In this document: positions 44,003 through 52,415 of the stretch, piece after piece
Layout: every line of letters begins with the position of its first letter
Position numbering within the stretch: position 1 is the first letter of the stretch
Assembly: GCF_900102075.1 (NCBI RefSeq)
Contig: NZ_FNAV01000018.1
Location: 1 to 64,000, forward strand
Length of the DNA stretch: 64,000 nt
Source of the DNA: Salipiger thiooxidans
GTDB taxonomy: Bacteria; Pseudomonadota; Alphaproteobacteria; Rhodobacterales; Rhodobacteraceae
Direction of reading: 5' to 3'
Notes under the pieces: model-generated
Databases searched by the model: none
Told to the model about the DNA's origin: nothing
What the model saw: the letters and a program-made list of their open reading frames with translations, nothing else
Program-made: the position numbers and the translations under genes

Positions 44003-44829
44003 GCCGCCTGCAGATCCGCCTGCGCGTGGGCGCGGCGACGCTTTTCCTCGATCAGCCCGGCGATCCGCCCCAGCGCCACGCCGCGCATGATCAGGCTTGC
44101 GGGAAGAAAGGCCCATGCGCTCATCGTCCAGATCATCGTCTGTGCATTGGCCAGCGACAGCGGGTCGATCATCTCGGACGCCAGCTCCATCACCGCCGGA
44201 ATAACGAATGGCAGAAGAAACCCTAAGGCGACGTTAACGTGGGCGTCCCGACGCAGGCGATAGAGGATGTCCGCACCGGCGGTCGGGTCGAAGAGCGGCA
44301 GGTTCACCCAGAAATTGAACGCTCCGTTGCGGATCGGCCAGTTCAGCAGCCGCACGATCACGACAAACGAAAGAACGGCAATCAGCGACACGAGATAGGA
44401 AAGCCCCGCCCCGATGCGCACCATCCCGACCCGCTCTGGCCGCATGTCCCTGTCCGCCGCCAGCACCATCAGCCGCACCGGCGAATAGGGGAAATCGAGC
44501 AGCTGTCCCACGCCGGCACCGAACCCCGCCAGCGCCGCGCCGAGCCGCGTCGGATGCACATCCTGCCGCCAGATCAGCACCAGCACCAGCACCGCGACGA
44601 AGAGCGCCACGAAACGCAGGCGGTTGAACGGCGGCGCATCGCGGAACTCGATGAACGAGGGGTAGTCCCCGACATATTCGACGAAGGTGAGGAGGGCCGC
44701 GACCAGGGCGAGCAGCGCGATCATCTGGGATCCGTCCGCGGTCACCCCCGGCAGGAACACCGCAGGCATCGCGATCAGGAACGCGATGAGAAAGGCCCGC
44801 GCACCGGCCTGCACCAAACGCTTGAACAC
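43999..44829 (-). CDS. hypothetical polytopic membrane protein
   Basis: A protein of about 276 residues with at least six hydrophobic helices (for example FLIAFLIAMPAVFLPGV, FVALFVAVLVLVLIW and LIAVLSFVVIVRLLNW). The family is not recognised beyond a resemblance to conserved Rhodobacterales proteins. A GTG at 44829 with GAAGGGG about 8 bases upstream is the likely start; an open frame continues to 44928. It overlaps the EEP gene by 4 bases, so the two are probably co-expressed. Confidence 0.75.
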   Translation of the reverse strand: MFKRLVQAGARAFLIAFLIAMPAVFLPGVTADGSQMIALLALVAALLTFVEYVGDYPSFIEFRDAPPFNRLRFVALFVAVLVLVLIWRQDVHPTRLGAALAGFGAGVGQLLDFPYSPVRLMVLAADRDMRPERVGMVRIGAGLSYLVSLIAVLSFVVIVRLLNWPIRNGAFNFWVNLPLFDPTAGADILYRLRRDAHVNVALGFLLPFVIPAVMELASEMIDPLSLANAQTMIWTMSAWAFLPASLIMRGVALGRIAGLIEEKRRRAHAQADLQAA

Positions 44830-45190
44830 CACCCAAACCCCTTCGGTCGCGCCGGGCCCTGATCCGTATCGGGGCCCCGCTTGTACCTGATCCCGCAAAC
44901 CGACGCGGCGCATCTCACTTTTGCCCAATTTCTGCCCACATTCCCCAGGCTCAGCAAGGAACTCTTCAGCTAGGCGCCCGGAATGCGATACTTACGTGGA
45001 GGAAACGGTGCCTTTTTGCATCATTGTTACGCCGCCGTTGCGCAGATGTTCCAGGGAGCCACAAGATGTTGAAAAGCCGCGGGTCTTCGCCTGTTCGACC
45101 GAATTTCGAGGGGTTTGACCTAACGCGGGGCCGAATGAGTCAAACAGGGGTTGAACGGGCCGTGACTATACTGGGCCGATCAGGAGGGAC
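44830..45190. other. 361-bp divergent intergenic region before the CoA-transferase genes
   Basis: This region is AT-richer than its surroundings and must hold promoters for both flanking units. TATACT at 45167-45172 is a possible -10 for the plus-strand CoA-transferase genes, but no good -35 is found at the right spacing. A strong GGAGG ribosome site lies at about 45183-45187. No gene is seen. Confidence 0.4.
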
Positions 45191-45850
45191 GTGCAGATGC
45201 ATCTGGCGATTACAACTGAAGAAGCCGTCGCGATGATTCCCGACGGCGCGCGCGTGATGCTCTCGGGCTTCATGGGCGTCGGAACCCCGGACGGGCTGGT
45301 TCGGGCGCTGGCCGCGGCCGGCAAGAAGGACCTGACCATGATCGTCAACGACGCGGCACGCCCGGACACCGGGGTCGGCCCGCTGGTGTCCGCCGGCTGC
45401 GTGCGCAAGTTTATCGGCAGCCACATCGGCGTGAACCCGGTGCTGCAGGAGAAGATGCACGCGGGCGAGATCGAGGTCGAGCTGGTGCCGCAGGGCACGC
45501 TGGTCGAACGCATCCGCGCCGCGGGCATGGGCCTCGGCGGCGTGCTCACCCCCACCGGGCTCGGCACGCTGGTGGCCGAGGGCAAGCCGACCGTCGAGGT
45601 CGAGGGCAAGACCTACCTGCTCGAGCCGCCGCTGCGCGCGGATTTCGCGCTGATCGCGGCACGGAGCTGCGATTACGTGGGCAACCTGACCTACATGCTC
45701 TCGGCGACGAACTTCAATCCGATCATGGCGCTGGCGGGCGAGGTGGTGATCGCCGAGCCGGAAGAGATCGTGCCGGTAGGGGTGATCCCCCCGGACGCGG
45801 TCAAGACCCCCGGCGTGCTCGTCGACCATGTGATCAAGAGGGCTGCGTGA
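45191..45850 (+). CDS. 3-oxoacid (acetoacetate-type) CoA-transferase subunit A
   Basis: A 219-residue alpha subunit of a family I CoA-transferase (AtoD/ScoA type). The CoA-binding glycine loop is visible as GFMGVGTPDGLVRAL. A GTG at 45191 and an ATG at 45197 are both in frame, with GGAGG just upstream. The stop overlaps the subunit B start (TGATG). It is likely to convert acetoacetate to acetoacetyl-CoA. Confidence 0.93.
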   Translation: MQMHLAITTEEAVAMIPDGARVMLSGFMGVGTPDGLVRALAAAGKKDLTMIVNDAARPDTGVGPLVSAGCVRKFIGSHIGVNPVLQEKMHAGEIEVELVPQGTLVERIRAAGMGLGGVLTPTGLGTLVAEGKPTVEVEGKTYLLEPPLRADFALIAARSCDYVGNLTYMLSATNFNPIMALAGEVVIAEPEEIVPVGVIPPDAVKTPGVLVDHVIKRAA

Positions 45851-46530
45851 TGAAAGACATCCAGATCATGGATCCGAGGGAGATCATCGCCCGCCGGGTG
45901 TCGCTCGAGATCCGGCCGAAAATGCTGGTGAACCTCGGGATTGGCATTCCGACGCTGGTCTCGGACCACCTCGACGAAAGCATGGGCGTGTTCTTCCAGT
46001 CCGAGAACGGCGTGGTCGGGCTCGGCCACCGTCCGCCCGAGGGCATGACCGACCGCCACCTCACCGACGCCGGCGGCAGCTTCACCTCCGCCGTGCCCGG
46101 CGCCTCGATCATCGACTCGGCGTTTTCGTTCGGGCTGATCCGCGGCGGTCACCTCGACCTGACGGTGCTGGGCGGGCTGCAGGTGGACGCACAGGGGCAT
46201 TTGGCGAACTGGATGATCCCGGGCGTCTTCGTGCCCGGCATGGGCGGCGCCATGGACCTGGTGACCGGCGCCAGGAAGGTGATCGTGGCGATGATCCACT
46301 CGACCAAGGGCAAGTCGAAGATCGTGCAGGAATGCAACCTGCCGGTGACCTCGCAACGGCGGGTCGATCTCATCGTGACCGAGAAGGCGGTGATACAGCC
46401 TCGCGACGACGGGCTTCACCTGCTCGAGACCGGTCCGGGGATCAGCGTCGCCGAGGTCGAGGCCGACACCGAGGCGCAGCTCATCATCGAGGGCGACATC
46501 CCGGAGATGGACCTCTCCCGCACAACCTGA
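45850..46530 (+). CDS. 3-oxoacid (acetoacetate-type) CoA-transferase subunit B
   Basis: A 226-residue beta subunit. The SENG motif (FFQSENGVVGLG) holds the catalytic Glu that forms the glutamyl-CoA thioester. NLGIGIPTLV and GGLQVDAQGHLANWMIPG are family segments. It begins on the last base of subunit A's stop. With the HMG-CoA lyase (31.6 kb) and thiolase (51.2 kb) it could complete conversion of acetoacetate to acetyl-CoA. Confidence 0.94.
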   Translation: MKDIQIMDPREIIARRVSLEIRPKMLVNLGIGIPTLVSDHLDESMGVFFQSENGVVGLGHRPPEGMTDRHLTDAGGSFTSAVPGASIIDSAFSFGLIRGGHLDLTVLGGLQVDAQGHLANWMIPGVFVPGMGGAMDLVTGARKVIVAMIHSTKGKSKIVQECNLPVTSQRRVDLIVTEKAVIQPRDDGLHLLETGPGISVAEVEADTEAQLIIEGDIPEMDLSRTT

Positions 46531-46760
46531 ATAGCCTGTGAATCACGGCGGGGTCGCGACGCGCGGTCGCGCCAACACAGCGCGTGCCGGTCGCCCCGTC
46601 AGGTACCCCTGCCCGCACAGGTGAAACCATCTGAAAAACCCGGACAGATGCCCGACGTCCGTCCCCACAGGGCCACGTCCGCCTCTTCATCTTGCCAGAA
46701 AAACTCCCGCCAGAGGCGTCCGGACCTCTGCCACACGCACCTGCGCCGGAAAATGGCAAG

Positions 46761-46785
46761 GCAGGGCGGCCACGAACCGCCCTGC
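46761..46785 (-). terminator. terminator after leuD
   Basis: A 9-bp stem (46761-46769 with 46777-46785) with a 7-base loop, starting 26 bases past the leuD stop. The minus-strand exit has only short T-runs (CCATTTTCC), so strength is moderate. Confidence 0.6.
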
Positions 46786-46810
46786 CCCGCAGAGTGCATC
46801 CTGCCCGGGA

Positions 46811-47416
46811 TCAGACCCAGGGACGGCTTTGCGCGGCCTCGGCCTCGAAGCTGTCGATGGCGCCGACCTTCTCCATGGTCAGGCCCACGTCATCGAGCCC
46901 CTCGAGCAGGCAGTGCTTGCGGAACGGGTCGACCTCGAAGGTGAATTCCTCGCCATCCGAGGTGGTGACCACCTGCCGCTCGAGATCCACGGTCATGCGG
47001 GCGTTGGAGCCCTTGTCGGCGTCTTTCATCAGCACGTCGACAACCTCCTGCGGCATCACGATCGGCAGCATGCCGTTCTTGAAGCAGTTGTTGTAGAAGA
47101 TGTCGGCGAAGGAGGTGGAGATCACCGCCTTGATGCCGAAATCCGCCAGCGCCCACGGCGCGTGCTCGCGCGAGGAGCCGCAGCCGAAGTTGTCGCCGGC
47201 CACGATGACCTGCGCGTCCCGGTACTGCGGCTTGTTGAGCACGAAATCGGGGTTCTCGGAACCGTCGTCGAGATAGCGCATCTCGTCGAAGGCATGGACC
47301 CCGAGGCCCGAGCGCTTGATCGTCTTCAGGAACTGCTTGGGGATGATCATGTCGGTGTCGATGTTCACCAGCGGCATGGGCGCCGCGATCCCCGTCAGTT
47401 TTTCGAACTTTTCCAT
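46811..47416 (-). CDS. leuD: 3-isopropylmalate dehydratase small subunit
   Basis: A 201-residue subunit that, with LeuC, isomerises 2-isopropylmalate to 3-isopropylmalate. It has the family motif [17 protein letters not shown] and starts [16 protein letters not shown]. The start at 47416 is chosen over a longer Pro-rich frame to 47518. It is separated from leuC by a small coupled ORF. Confidence 0.96.
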   Translation of the reverse strand: MEKFEKLTGIAAPMPLVNIDTDMIIPKQFLKTIKRSGLGVHAFDEMRYLDDGSENPDFVLNKPQYRDAQVIVAGDNFGCGSSREHAPWALADFGIKAVISTSFADIFYNNCFKNGMLPIVMPQEVVDVLMKDADKGSNARMTVDLERQVVTTSDGEEFTFEVDPFRKHCLLEGLDDVGLTMEKVGAIDSFEAEAAQSRPWV

Positions 47417-47444
47417 ATGTCTTGTCCTATTGTCAGGACGCCCG

Positions 47445-47567
47445 TCACCCGGCGGTGCAGGGGCCCGCGTAGGGGGTGCCCTTGACGTCCCATGCCTCCC
47501 CGGCCCCGGCGGCGGCAAGAGCCGTCGGCGAGGCGAGACAGGTCATGGGGACGGCAAGGCGCGTCAT
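47445..47567 (-). CDS. small putative secreted peptide encoded between leuC and leuD
   Basis: A 40-residue frame starting [20 protein letters not shown], which reads as a signal peptide, with a short mature part ending YAGPCTAG. Its ATG overlaps the leuC stop by one base (TGATG), a hallmark of translational coupling, and leuD begins 28 bases after its stop. No function is known. Confidence 0.5.
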   Translation of the reverse strand: MTRLAVPMTCLASPTALAAAGAGEAWDVKGTPYAGPCTAG

Positions 47568-48988
47568 CAGGCGGTTTCTTTCTCGCTCATCAGTTCGCGC
47601 ACGTCGGTCAGGTGGCCGGTGATCGCCGCCGCCGCCGCCATCGCGGGCGACATCAGATGGGTACGACCGCCCTTGCCCTGACGTCCCTCGAAGTTGCGGT
47701 TCGAGGTGGCCGCGCAGCGTTCGCCCGGAGACAGCTGGTCGGGGTTCATGGCAAGGCACATGGAGCAGCCCGCCATCCGCCATTCGAAACCGGCATCGAT
47801 GAAGATCTGGGCGAGGCCCTCTTCCTCGGCCTGCGCACGGACGAGGCCCGAGCCGGGCACGACCATGGCACGCATGCCGTCCTTGATCTTCTTGCCCTTC
47901 AGGATCTCGGCCGCGGCGCGCAGGTCCTCGATCCGCCCGTTGGTGCAGGAGCCGATGAACACCGTGTCGATCTTGATGTCGGTGAGCTTCTGCCCGGCCT
48001 CGAGGCCCATGTACTGAAGCGCGCGCTTGGCCGCCTCGACCTTGCCGCCGGTGAAGTCCTCGGGCGCAGGCACGGTGCTCGAGATCGGCAGCACGTCCTC
48101 GGGCGAGGTGCCCCAGGTGACGACCGGCGCGATGTCCTCGCCGCGGATGGTGACGACCTTGTCCCAATGCGCGTCGTCATCGGAGTAGAGCGTCTTCCAC
48201 CACGCCATCGCGGCCTCGAACTGGGCGCCCTTCGGCGCGTGCGGGCGGCCCTTCACGTATTCGAAGGTTGTCTCGTCCGGCGCGATCAGGCCGGCGCGGG
48301 CGCCACCCTCGATGGCCATGTTGCAGACCGTCATCCGGCCTTCCATCGACAGCGACCGGATGGCCTCGCCGCAATACTCGATGACGTAGCCGGTGCCGCC
48401 GCCGGTGCCGGTGTGGCCGATGACCGAGAGCGTGATGTCCTTGGCGGTGACGCCCGGACGCAGCTGGCCGGTGATCTCGACCTTCATGTTCTTGGACTTG
48501 GACTGGATCAGCGTCTGCGTGGCGAGCACGTGCTCGACCTCGGAGGTGCCGATGCCGTGGGCCAGCGCGCCAAAGGCACCGTGGGTGGCGGTGTGGCTGT
48601 CACCGCAGACCACGGTCATGCCGGGCAGCGTCCAGCCCTGTTCGGGGCCGACGATGTGCACGATGCCCTGACGGATATCGCTCACCGGGTAGTAGTTGAC
48701 GCCGAATTCGCGGGCGTTCTTGTCGAGCGCCTCGACCTGGATGCGGCTTTCCTCGTTCTCGATGCCGTTCTCACGGTCGGTCGTGGTCGGCACGTTGTGG
48801 TCGGGCACGGCGATGGTGCGCTGCGGGGCGCGGACCGTGCGACCGGTCATGCGCAGCCCTTCGAAGGCCTGCGGCGAGGTCACCTCGTGCACGAGGTGAC
48901 GGTCGATGTAGAGCAGGCAGGTGCCGTCTTCGTCCCGCTGGACGACATGGGCGTCCCAGATCTTGTCGTAGAGTGTCTTGCCGGACAT
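47567..48988 (-). CDS. leuC: 3-isopropylmalate dehydratase large subunit
   Basis: A 473-residue aconitase-family 4Fe-4S enzyme of leucine synthesis. Cluster cysteines are in [14 protein letters not shown] and [13 protein letters not shown]. It starts [16 protein letters not shown] at 48988, with GAGAGGA upstream. Its stop overlaps the small ORF that precedes leuD. Confidence 0.97.
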   Translation of the reverse strand: MSGKTLYDKIWDAHVVQRDEDGTCLLYIDRHLVHEVTSPQAFEGLRMTGRTVRAPQRTIAVPDHNVPTTTDRENGIENEESRIQVEALDKNAREFGVNYYPVSDIRQGIVHIVGPEQGWTLPGMTVVCGDSHTATHGAFGALAHGIGTSEVEHVLATQTLIQSKSKNMKVEITGQLRPGVTAKDITLSVIGHTGTGGGTGYVIEYCGEAIRSLSMEGRMTVCNMAIEGGARAGLIAPDETTFEYVKGRPHAPKGAQFEAAMAWWKTLYSDDDAHWDKVVTIRGEDIAPVVTWGTSPEDVLPISSTVPAPEDFTGGKVEAAKRALQYMGLEAGQKLTDIKIDTVFIGSCTNGRIEDLRAAAEILKGKKIKDGMRAMVVPGSGLVRAQAEEEGLAQIFIDAGFEWRMAGCSMCLAMNPDQLSPGERCAATSNRNFEGRQGKGGRTHLMSPAMAAAAAITGHLTDVRELMSEKETA

Positions 48989-49313
48989 GGGTTCCTCTCC
49001 GGAATTTGGAATGGTCTTGCAGGCTGGGCGCAGGTCAGATGTCCCGCGCCGGGGCGGGCGTGACAGGCTTATAGCCGCGCGAGCACCGAAAAGGTGGCGC
49101 CGTAGAACCGTTCGCGCAAACGCACGCGGTCGCCGAGGTCGAGAACCCGAGTCATGACAGGCGAGATACAGGGTCTCCCCTCTCCGATCAAGGGGAACGA
49201 CGGCCCCGGCCCGTGACGGCCCCGGCCTCGCGAGCGTGCCCGGGGCTGTCACGGGACTTGCCCGAGCGCCGGCGCGATGCAACTCTTGGGTTCGGAAGGA
49301 GGACCGCCACACG
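48989..49313. other. 325-bp divergent region between leuC and the MscS gene
   Basis: No convincing gene. A minus-strand 28-codon frame at 49069-49155 contains five Leu codons but no Leu run, so a classical leucine attenuator is not supported. Promoters for leuC and the channel gene must lie here; none was identified with confidence. A good Shine-Dalgarno (AAGGAGG, ending 49302) precedes the channel gene. Confidence 0.4.
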
Positions 49314-50660
49314 ATGAACCCGCTTGACGCCACGGGCGACCAGACCCCGTTCGAGGCCCTTCGCGCCATCGCGCTGCAGCTGCTGTCGCAGGGCGAGACC
49401 TACGCGGGCATCTTCCTCAGGCCCTGGAACTTCTACCAGGTCGGCATCGCGCTCGCGGTCTTCGTCGTGGCCCATATCCTCGCGCAGCTGGTGACGCCCC
49501 ACATGCGGGAATGGATGCGCACCCGCGAGGGCTGGCCCGCGTGGCGCCTGCGCATCCTGATCGTGTTGCAGCGCCGGCTGCGGATGATCTTCTTCGTGAT
49601 CCTGATCTGGCACGTGATCGGCATCATGAAGCAGCTCACATGGCCGTCACGCTCCTACCTGCTGACCATCATCGCCGAGCTCGGCACCGCGTGGCTGTTG
49701 ATCGCGCTCGCGACCCGGCTGATCCGCAACCCGACGCTGCGGCTGCTGGTGCGCTACTCCGCCTGGGCCTGGGTGACGATCTCGATCCTCGGGCTCGCCG
49801 ATGAGACGCAGGCCGTGCTCGACGGGCTCGCCATCGAGATCGGCAGCACGCGGCTCTCGATCTGGCTGATGCTGCAGGCCGCGGCGCTGTTGATCGCGCT
49901 GGTGGCCGCGGCGCGCTTCCTGGCCGCCGCCGCCGCCGCGAATATCCGTCAGAACGAGAACATGAGCCCCTCGATGCAGGTGCTCTCGGTGAAGTTCCTG
50001 CAGGTGGCGCTCTACGGTGCGGCCTTCTTCCTCGCGCTGAAGCTGGTGGGCGTCGACCTGACCGGCCTTGCGGTGCTGTCCGGCGCGATCGGCGTCGGTC
50101 TCGGTTTCGGCCTGCAGAAGGTGGTCTCGAACCTCGTGAGCGGCGTGATCATCCTGCTCGACAAGTCGATCAAGCCCGGCGACGTGATCTCGCTTGGCGA
50201 CACCTTTGGCTGGATCAACGCGCTCGGCGCCCGCTATGTCTCGATCACCACCCGCGACGGCAAGGAATACCTGATCCCGAACGAGGACCTGATCACCGGT
50301 CAGGTGGTGAACTGGTCACATTCCAACGAGTTCGTCAGGCTCGACATCTCCTTCGGCACCTCCTACGGCGACGATCCCCATGCCGTGCGCAAGATCGCGG
50401 TCGAGGCCGCGCTGGGGGTGGACCGGGTGCTCGCCAACCGCCCGCCGGTCTGTCACATCGTCGGCTTCGGAGACAGCTCTGTGGATTACATCCTGCGGTT
50501 CTGGATCCGCGACCCGACGGGCGGGCTCACCAACATCCGCGGCAACGTCTACCTGGCGCTCTGGGACGCGTTCAAGGAAAACGACATCTCGATCCCCTTC
50601 CCCCAGCGCGAGGTCCGCGTGCTGAACGAGAGCCTGCCGGTGGCGCGCACTCCGGACTGA
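49314..50660 (+). CDS. mechanosensitive ion channel (MscS family)
   Basis: A 448-residue inner-membrane protein with about five membrane helices before the conserved pore and beta domain. The segments are [34 protein letters not shown] and [21 protein letters not shown] cytoplasmic alpha/beta domain follows. It is larger than E. coli MscS and resembles the extended MscS-like channels. It should release osmolytes on hypo-osmotic shock. Confidence 0.93.
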   Translation: MNPLDATGDQTPFEALRAIALQLLSQGETYAGIFLRPWNFYQVGIALAVFVVAHILAQLVTPHMREWMRTREGWPAWRLRILIVLQRRLRMIFFVILIWHVIGIMKQLTWPSRSYLLTIIAELGTAWLLIALATRLIRNPTLRLLVRYSAWAWVTISILGLADETQAVLDGLAIEIGSTRLSIWLMLQAAALLIALVAAARFLAAAAAANIRQNENMSPSMQVLSVKFLQVALYGAAFFLALKLVGVDLTGLAVLSGAIGVGLGFGLQKVVSNLVSGVIILLDKSIKPGDVISLGDTFGWINALGARYVSITTRDGKEYLIPNEDLITGQVVNWSHSNEFVRLDISFGTSYGDDPHAVRKIAVEAALGVDRVLANRPPVCHIVGFGDSSVDYILRFWIRDPTGGLTNIRGNVYLALWDAFKENDISIPFPQREVRVLNESLPVARTPD

Positions 50661-51165
50661 TCTGTCCGGTCGCTGACGGATCGGCAACGTGCGGCTCGTC
50701 GTCTGGGCGTTGGACATCCGGTCGCTCTGCGGTTGCCTCTTCGGCACCCGGCCGCTCGGCGTCGGGCTTTTCAGCGTCAGGCCATTCGCCGTTCTGTTCG
50801 GCACAACCGGCTGAGGCGGGCGTTTACCGTTCCGCAAGCCGAGTCGGGCCAAGCTGTTGTCATGAGACAGCGAACCGACGATTGGCGCGATGCCGCCAGC
50901 CCCCCTCATGGCAACGCGTCCGGCCTGCATGTGCCGCAGCGAGGCCCCGACCCGGACGCGGCGCTCCCGATTTCCGCACCACTCCGAACGTTGCGGCTGA
51001 CCGGTCCACCGCCCAGGCACCTCGGCCATTCGCGCGGTCCCCCCCCCCCCTGCAAGCGCTGACGGGGGTCCGGACGGCAAATTCCGCCAATGACGGCGCG
51101 TCGCGGCTGACATCCGCGACCGCTGCCACCATAGTGCGCCTCGACCAATTAAGGGAGGCGTCATC
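50661..51165. other. 505-bp region with a 12-base poly-C tract upstream of the thiolase
   Basis: No gene with family resemblance is found on either strand. The notable feature is an uninterrupted run of twelve C at 51039-51050, about 115 bases before the thiolase start. GAGG-type ribosome sites precede the thiolase ATG. Confidence 0.45.
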
Positions 51166-52344
51166 ATGACGGAAGAGATCGTCATTCTCGGCGGTGCGCG
51201 CACCGCCATCGGCACGTTCGGCGGAGCATTGGCCGGCGTGCCGCCCATCGACCTTGCCACCACCGCCGCAAGGGCGGCGCTCGAACGTTCGGGCGTCGAG
51301 GGCGCCCAGCTCGGCCACGTGGTCTTCGGCCACATCATCAACACAGAGCCGCGCGACATGTATCTCAGCCGCGTCGCCGCGATGCAGGCCGGCGCCCCCG
51401 AGAGCGTGCCCGCGATGAACGTCAACCGGCTCTGCGGCTCGGGCTTGCAGGCCATCGTCTCGGCGGCGCAGTCGCTGATGCTGGGAGATGCCGATTTCGC
51501 ACTGGCGGGCGGCGCCGAGTGCATGTCGCGCTCGCCCTACATCCTCCAGGACCAGCGCTGGGGCCGCAAGATGGGCGACATCCGCACCGTCGACATGATG
51601 CTTGGCGCGCTCAGCTGTCCGTTCGGCACCGGCCACATGGGCGTCACCGCCGAGAACGTGGCCTCCGAGCACGGCATCAGCCGCGAAGCTCAGGATGCCT
51701 TCGCCGTCGAGAGCCAGGCCCGCGCCGCCAAGGCCATCGCCGAGGGCCGTTTCCGCGACCAGATCGTCCCGGTCGAAATTGCCTCGCGCAAGGGCAAGAT
51801 CAGCTTCGACACCGACGAGCACCCCAAGCCGACCACGCCCGAGACCCTCGCGGGGCTGCGCCCGGCGTTCCAGAAGGACGGCAGCGTCACCGCCGGCAAC
51901 GCCAGCGGCATCAACGACGGCGCCGCGGCGCTGGTGCTGGCCCGCGCCTCGGCCGCCCGTGACGCGGGGCTCACGCCGCGCGCGCGCATCCTCGGCTACG
52001 CGCATGCCGGCGTCCGCCCCGAGGTGATGGGCGTCGGCCCGATCCCCGCGGTGAAGGCGCTGCTGGCCCGCACCGGGCTGAGCGCCCCGGACTTCGACGT
52101 GATCGAGTCGAACGAGGCCTTCGCCGCGCAGGCACTGGCGGTGAACGCCGAGCTGGGTCTCGACCCGGTGAAGGTGAACCCCAACGGCGGTGCCATCGCG
52201 CTTGGCCACCCGGTGGGCGCGACCGGCGCGATCCTCACCGTCAAGGCGCTATACGAACTTGAGCGCATCGGCGGCCGCAAGGCGCTGATCACCATGTGCA
52301 TCGGCGGCGGCCAGGGCATCGCGCTCGCCATCGAGCGGATCTGA
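51166..52344 (+). CDS. thiolase (acetyl-CoA C-acyltransferase, BktB/PhaA-like)
   Basis: A 392-residue thiolase that interconverts acetoacetyl-CoA (or longer 3-ketoacyl-CoA) and acetyl-CoA. The nucleophile Cys90 is in VNRLCGSGLQA. GGAIALGHPVGATGA and ALITMCIGGGQGIA supply the His and second Cys. Length and motifs fit a biosynthetic-type thiolase. It could finish acetoacetate breakdown or feed polyhydroxybutyrate synthesis. Confidence 0.94.
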   Translation: MTEEIVILGGARTAIGTFGGALAGVPPIDLATTAARAALERSGVEGAQLGHVVFGHIINTEPRDMYLSRVAAMQAGAPESVPAMNVNRLCGSGLQAIVSAAQSLMLGDADFALAGGAECMSRSPYILQDQRWGRKMGDIRTVDMMLGALSCPFGTGHMGVTAENVASEHGISREAQDAFAVESQARAAKAIAEGRFRDQIVPVEIASRKGKISFDTDEHPKPTTPETLAGLRPAFQKDGSVTAGNASGINDGAAALVLARASAARDAGLTPRARILGYAHAGVRPEVMGVGPIPAVKALLARTGLSAPDFDVIESNEAFAAQALAVNAELGLDPVKVNPNGGAIALGHPVGATGAILTVKALYELERIGGRKALITMCIGGGQGIALAIERI

Positions 52345-52415
52345 TCCCGGGCGCCCTGGCCCGCGAACGCACCACCCGTGCCCCTGACCGGGGCGCGGGG
52401 CAGACCCGGCCGCCG

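Noticed and set aside
49069-49155. 28-codon minus-strand frame upstream of leuC, considered as a leucine leader peptide
   Set aside because: Leu codons are scattered rather than consecutive and no antiterminator/terminator pair could be drawn.
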